NCBI GenBank assembly: GCA_009775375.1
Contig: VSPO01000004.1
Coordinates: 5,482-69,481, forward strand
DNA length: 64,000 nt
Direction: 5' to 3'
Source: Muribaculaceae bacterium
GTDB taxonomy: Bacteria > Bacteroidota > Bacteroidia > Bacteroidales > Muribaculaceae
Shown: piece after piece, positions 61,054-64,000 of the stretch
Layout: the number at the start of each line of letters is the position of its first letter
Position numbering within the stretch: the stretch's first letter is position 1
Notes under the pieces: generated by a model
Databases searched by the model: none
What the model was told of the DNA's origin: nothing
The model's input: the letters and a program-made list of their open reading frames with translations, nothing else
Program-made: the position numbers and the translations under genes

Positions 61054-61905
61054 TTACTTGTGGGTAGCAGCGAAAGTAGCTACGATTGAGAAACCGATTT
61101 CGTCGATAGCGTAGGTGAGGTTGTCGATCTTGTTGGTGAAGAAGTTATATGAGATAACGGCGAAAGCACCAGTTGCGATACCGAAGGCAGTGTTCACAAG
61201 AGCCTCAGAGATACCGGTGGAGAGCTCTGTAGAGTCGGGCGAACCGGAAGAAGCGAGGGCCTGGAACGACTTGATCATACCCATAACGGTACCGAGAAGA
61301 CCGACGAGAGTACCGAGAGTTGTGAGGGTAGCTACGATGGGAAGGTTCTGAGAGAGCGAAGGCATCTCAAGAGCGGTAGCCTCCTCAACTGCGTTGCGGA
61401 GAGTTGTCAGTTTCTGCTCCTTGCTGAGGGTGTCGTTAGCGTCCATCTCTTTGTACTTCACGAGCGTGTTGTAGACAACGGAAGCCACGGAGCCTTTCTG
61501 CTTTTTGCAGCGGTCCATTGCAGCGTCGATATTGTTCTTGGCGAGGTCGGCTTTGACTTCAGCGACGAACTTAGTTGTGTTGCCTTTTCCGCTTGCAGAG
61601 CTAAGAGCGATCCAGCGTTCGATAGAGAGAACGATCACAGTGAGGAAGAGGGTCATCAGGATAGGCACGATGAAACCACCTTTGTAGACAGTGCCTGCGA
61701 GGTTGATGGGATGTCCTTCGGGGTCGTTACCCTCGAAGTTGCCGGGTGCGCCCATTCCAAAGAGGAAGATGCAGACTGCGCACACAGCGCATGCGATGAT
61801 CACGAAGAAAGCGTTGCGGATACCGCGAACGTTGCTGATTTTCTCTTCCTTTTTCACTTTGGCTGCTGCTGAAGGAGCCTGAGCCTTGGGATTCTGAGAT
61901 TCCAT
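61054..61905 (-). CDS. exbB: MotA/TolQ/ExbB proton channel protein
   Basis: 283 residues. A polar N-terminus (MESQNPKAQAPSAAAKVKKEEK) leads into a helix (about 31-50, FFVIIACAVCAVCIFLFGMG), a second one (about 75-95), and a long cytoplasmic segment (AEVKADLAKNNIDAAMDRCKKQKG). The conserved ExbB/TolQ core follows: LPIVATLTTLGTLVGLLGTVMGMIKSF and ELSTGISEALVNTAFGIATG. First gene of the exbB-exbD-exbD-tonB operon, with a promoter about 145 nt upstream. Confidence 0.95.
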   Translation of the reverse strand: MESQNPKAQAPSAAAKVKKEEKISNVRGIRNAFFVIIACAVCAVCIFLFGMGAPGNFEGNDPEGHPINLAGTVYKGGFIVPILMTLFLTVIVLSIERWIALSSASGKGNTTKFVAEVKADLAKNNIDAAMDRCKKQKGSVASVVYNTLVKYKEMDANDTLSKEQKLTTLRNAVEEATALEMPSLSQNLPIVATLTTLGTLVGLLGTVMGMIKSFQALASSGSPDSTELSTGISEALVNTAFGIATGAFAVISYNFFTNKIDNLTYAIDEIGFSIVATFAATHK

Positions 61906-62051
61906 AATGTTACTTTGCTGTTTGTTTGTTGATTAAAGATTATAAATTTTTTTAGTTGCCGTGGTTTTGGGATTTGGTTTCGTAGGGTTTCTATGGTATG
62001 AGTTTTTCATTCCTTAGAGCTAAATAATACCTTTGTAACCTATTGACACTG

Positions 62052-62082
62052 CAAAATTACAATTTAATTTGAAAAAAACAAC
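62052..62082 (-). promoter_or_regulatory. Promoter of the exbB-tonB operon
   Basis: Minus strand: TTG (62081-62079), 19-nt spacer, TAATTTTG (62059-62052). The leader is about 140 nt. Confidence 0.7.
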
Positions 62083-62175
62083 ACTTTCTTATCGAAAAAA
62101 TACTTTTTTTCCGACAGCTAAAGTTATAAAAATTGTGAAATGTGATTGTTTTAATCATTAAATTGCTGACTTATT

Positions 62176-62221
62176 GCAGGAAAAGGTCGGGAGTCGAAAT
62201 AAGGCTCCGACCTTTTCCTGC
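62176..62221. terminator. Long hairpin between pgk and the exbB promoter
   Basis: 20-bp stem: 15 bp GCAGGAAAAGGTCGG / CCGACCTTTTCCTGC extended by GAGTC/GGCTC, with a 7-nt loop. No strict T-run on the minus side, but its position 26 nt after the pgk stop supports termination. Confidence 0.75.
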
Positions 62222-62247
62222 ATTGTCATGTTAAGCCGGATGTGATG

Positions 62248-63498
62248 TCAGTCTTTGACAGCGGCTACTCCCGGAAGCACTTTCCCTTCGATTGCTTCAA
62301 GAAGGGCTCCGCCACCAGTGGAAACATAGGAAACGCTGTCGGCGAGACCGAACTTGTTGACGCAAGCTACGGAGTCGCCACCGCCGACGAGAGAGAAGGC
62401 ACCATTTTCGGTGGCTTTCACGATAGCGTCGGCGATTGCACGAGAACCGGCCGTAAAGTTGTCGAATTCAAACACGCCTGCGGGGCCGTTCCAAAGGATA
62501 GTCTTTGAGGGCTCAATAGCAGCGGCGAATGCTTTTCTTGTCTCCGGACCGGCGTCGAGACCTTCCCAGCCGTCGGGGATGTCATTGCAGGGGCAAACAA
62601 TTGTCTTAGCGTCGTTGCTGAAGTTGTCGGCTGCCACGCAGTCTGTGCCGAGGATAAGGTTGACACCTTTCTCTTTTGCTTTCTTGATGATGTCAAGAGC
62701 GAGGTCGAGTTTGTCGTCTTCAACGATAGAGTTGCCGATCTTGCCACCCTGAGCCTTTGCGAAAGTGTAGGTCATGCCGCCACAGAGGATGAGGTTGTCG
62801 ACCTTGTCCATAAGGTTTTCGATGATGCCGATCTTGGTAGACACTTTGGAGCCGCCCATGATTGCCGTGAACGGACGCTTGATGTCTTTAAGGATATTGT
62901 CGACTGCCTGCACTTCTTTCTCCATAAGGAATCCGAGCATTTTGTTTTCGGGGGTGAAGTAGTCGGCGATTACGGCAGTGGAGGCATGTTTGCGATGGGC
63001 CGTGCCGAAAGCGTCGTTGACGTAAACGTCAGCATAGCTTGCGAGTTTCTTTGCAAATTCTTTCTGACGCTCTTTCATTTCTTTCTTGGCGGCTTCGTAG
63101 CCGGGATCGGTCTTGTCGATGCCAACGGGCTTTCCTTCCTCTTCGGGATAGAATCTGAGATTCTCAAGGAGAAGCACTTCTCCGGGCTTGAGGTTGGCAG
63201 CTGCTTCAGAAGCCTGCATGCAGTCGGGAACGAACTTAACGTCTGTGCCGAGAGCGTTGGCAACGTCCTGACGAATCTGAGAAAGGCTGAATTTCATGTT
63301 GACCTTACCTTTGGGTTTGCCCATGTGAGACATGAGGATAAGGCTGCCTCCGTCGGCAAGGATTTTCTTAAGCGTGGGGAGCGCACCGCGAATACGGGTG
63401 TCGTCGGTGATGTGGCCATTTTCGTCGAGAGGCACGTTGAAGTCAACTCTGACGATGGCTTTTTTACCTGCGAAATTGTAATTTTCGATTTTAGCCAT
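62248..63498 (-). CDS. pgk: Phosphoglycerate kinase
   Basis: Glycolytic transfer of phosphate from 1,3-bisphosphoglycerate to ADP. The start at 63498 gives the typical [24 protein letters not shown] and 416 residues; the ATG 39 nt upstream is non-conserved. Motifs: [37 protein letters not shown], and the C-terminal [13 protein letters not shown] with [16 protein letters not shown]. Transcribed alone from a consensus promoter. Confidence 0.97.
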   Translation of the reverse strand: MAKIENYNFAGKKAIVRVDFNVPLDENGHITDDTRIRGALPTLKKILADGGSLILMSHMGKPKGKVNMKFSLSQIRQDVANALGTDVKFVPDCMQASEAAANLKPGEVLLLENLRFYPEEEGKPVGIDKTDPGYEAAKKEMKERQKEFAKKLASYADVYVNDAFGTAHRKHASTAVIADYFTPENKMLGFLMEKEVQAVDNILKDIKRPFTAIMGGSKVSTKIGIIENLMDKVDNLILCGGMTYTFAKAQGGKIGNSIVEDDKLDLALDIIKKAKEKGVNLILGTDCVAADNFSNDAKTIVCPCNDIPDGWEGLDAGPETRKAFAAAIEPSKTILWNGPAGVFEFDNFTAGSRAIADAIVKATENGAFSLVGGGDSVACVNKFGLADSVSYVSTGGGALLEAIEGKVLPGVAAVKD

Positions 63499-63645
63499 TT
63501 TGTGTATTAATTTTGTAGTGTGGCTTAGCAGTCGCACTTATTTAGGTTATAATTAGATTATTCCGAGTCTGTTTTTGTCGGATGATATCCGAGGAGATCG
63601 GTTTGACAGATTATCAGTAATTCCTGTTATTTAGAAACTATGTCG

Positions 63646-63676
63646 CAAAGATAATTATTTTTGGTGGAATTGACAA
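63646..63676 (-). promoter_or_regulatory. Promoter of pgk
   Basis: Minus strand: TTG (63676-63674), 20-nt spacer, TATCTTTG (63653-63646), with a leader of about 140 nt. Confidence 0.75.
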
Positions 63677-63890
63677 CATTATAAATTTTTTTTAAGAGAT
63701 AAGTGGAAGTTTGGATTATTCCTACGCTTGTCTTATCCGATCTGAGCACCGGATTTTAATCTATGATTGAGCACTTACTTGTTGGAATGCTCTCATGGTT
63801 TAGGGGATACTGACTGAACGCGTATGGATGGAAGCGTCAATTCTTGCCGTGCACTTAACCGCCCTTCGACGCGAACGGACTCGGCATGGA

Positions 63891-63996
63891 CTCGTAGGTT
63901 CAAACCACGGGAACCACGAGAATAACCAGTTCGTATGTTTGCAGCGTCAAACGTACGAAACTAAAAAACTTTCGCCATAGGCTAAAAGTTTTATAG
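63891..63996. other. Three consecutive hairpins at the window end
   Basis: Hairpin 1: CTCGT(A)GGTTC / GAACCACGAG (63891-63920). Hairpin 2: 12 bp, TTCGTATGTTTG with CAAACGTACGAA (63930-63959). Hairpin 3: AAAACTTT / AAAGTTTT with inner GCC/GGC (63961-63996). No gene is visible from 63499 to 64000; apart from the pgk promoter the region is otherwise featureless. It could be a structured RNA or the edge of an element continuing outside. Confidence 0.5.
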
Positions 63997-64000
63997 TTAG

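Noticed and set aside
63886..63920. tRNA-like T-arm (GGTTCAAACC) near the window end
   Set aside because: No acceptor, D or anticodon arms can be formed around it; it is better explained as hairpin 1.

Overview
The window reads as chromosome from a member of the Bacteroidales. Evidence for this: a SusC/SusD pair with a hybrid two-component regulator, a C10 peptidase with a type IX secretion-like C-terminus, Na+-translocating NQR, pyruvate:ferredoxin oxidoreductase, a TonB/ExbB/double-ExbD cluster, and repeated promoters of the Bacteroidota form TTTG/TTG, 19-20 nt, TAnnTTTG. A Muribaculaceae-like member is plausible, but the sequence alone does not fix the family. No rRNA, prophage, insertion sequence or CRISPR array was seen. 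The one clearly accessory segment is a type II restriction-modification pair next to a degraded DUF1016 (YhcG-type) gene.

Layout. 1-5.4 kb (+): 3' part of a sugar MFS permease, then a probable four-gene operon: a membrane NapH/NapG-like iron-sulfur fusion, a Tat-lipoprotein aldo/keto reductase with iron-sulfur clusters, tatA and tatC. 5.4-9.3 kb (-): secreted C10 cysteine peptidase, RluA-type pseudouridine synthase and initiator tRNA-Met. 9.8-16.4 kb (+): TetR regulator, FabH-like and FabG-like lipid enzymes, ispD, recG and a DbpA-like RNA helicase. 16.7-20.3 kb (+): a large PFOR gene with a canonical promoter and a perfect 19-bp terminator. 20.6-33.1 kb: a compact polysaccharide utilisation locus, with the HTCS sensor on (-) and susC, susD and a GH97 glycosidase on (+). 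33.2-37.0 kb (-): biotin operon bioA-bioF-bioG/C fusion, with a palindromic operator candidate at its promoter; bioD lies apart at 46.6 kb. 37.1-39.6 kb (-): Eco47II-like R-M system and gene remnant. 39.6-43.4 kb (-): two paralogous outer-membrane barrel proteins and priA. 43.7-44.9 kb (+): DUF59 Fe-S assembly protein and lpxH. 45.06-45.27 kb: an ORF-free transcription unit that looks like a small RNA gene. 45.3-48.7 kb (-): small membrane protein, DEDD exonuclease, bioD, glyA. 48.7-54.8 kb (-): nqrABCDEF. 55.1-61.9 kb (-): exbB-exbD-exbD-tonB, a small membrane protein, a PstS-like lipoprotein and a TPR protein. 62.2-63.5 kb (-): pgk.

How it fits together. The genes describe an anaerobic or fermentative glycan user. 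Polymers are sensed by the HTCS and imported by SusCD, powered by the TonB/ExbBD complex, then cleaved by GH97. PGK and PFOR carry carbon through glycolysis to acetyl-CoA and reduced ferredoxin, and NQR couples NADH oxidation to a sodium gradient. The Tat module points to an exported electron-transfer chain ending in an unusual periplasmic aldo/keto reductase-like protein. The least explained elements are the ORF-free transcription unit near 45.1 kb, the Tat redox module, the duplicated nqrB start region, and two intergenic degenerate tandem repeat arrays.
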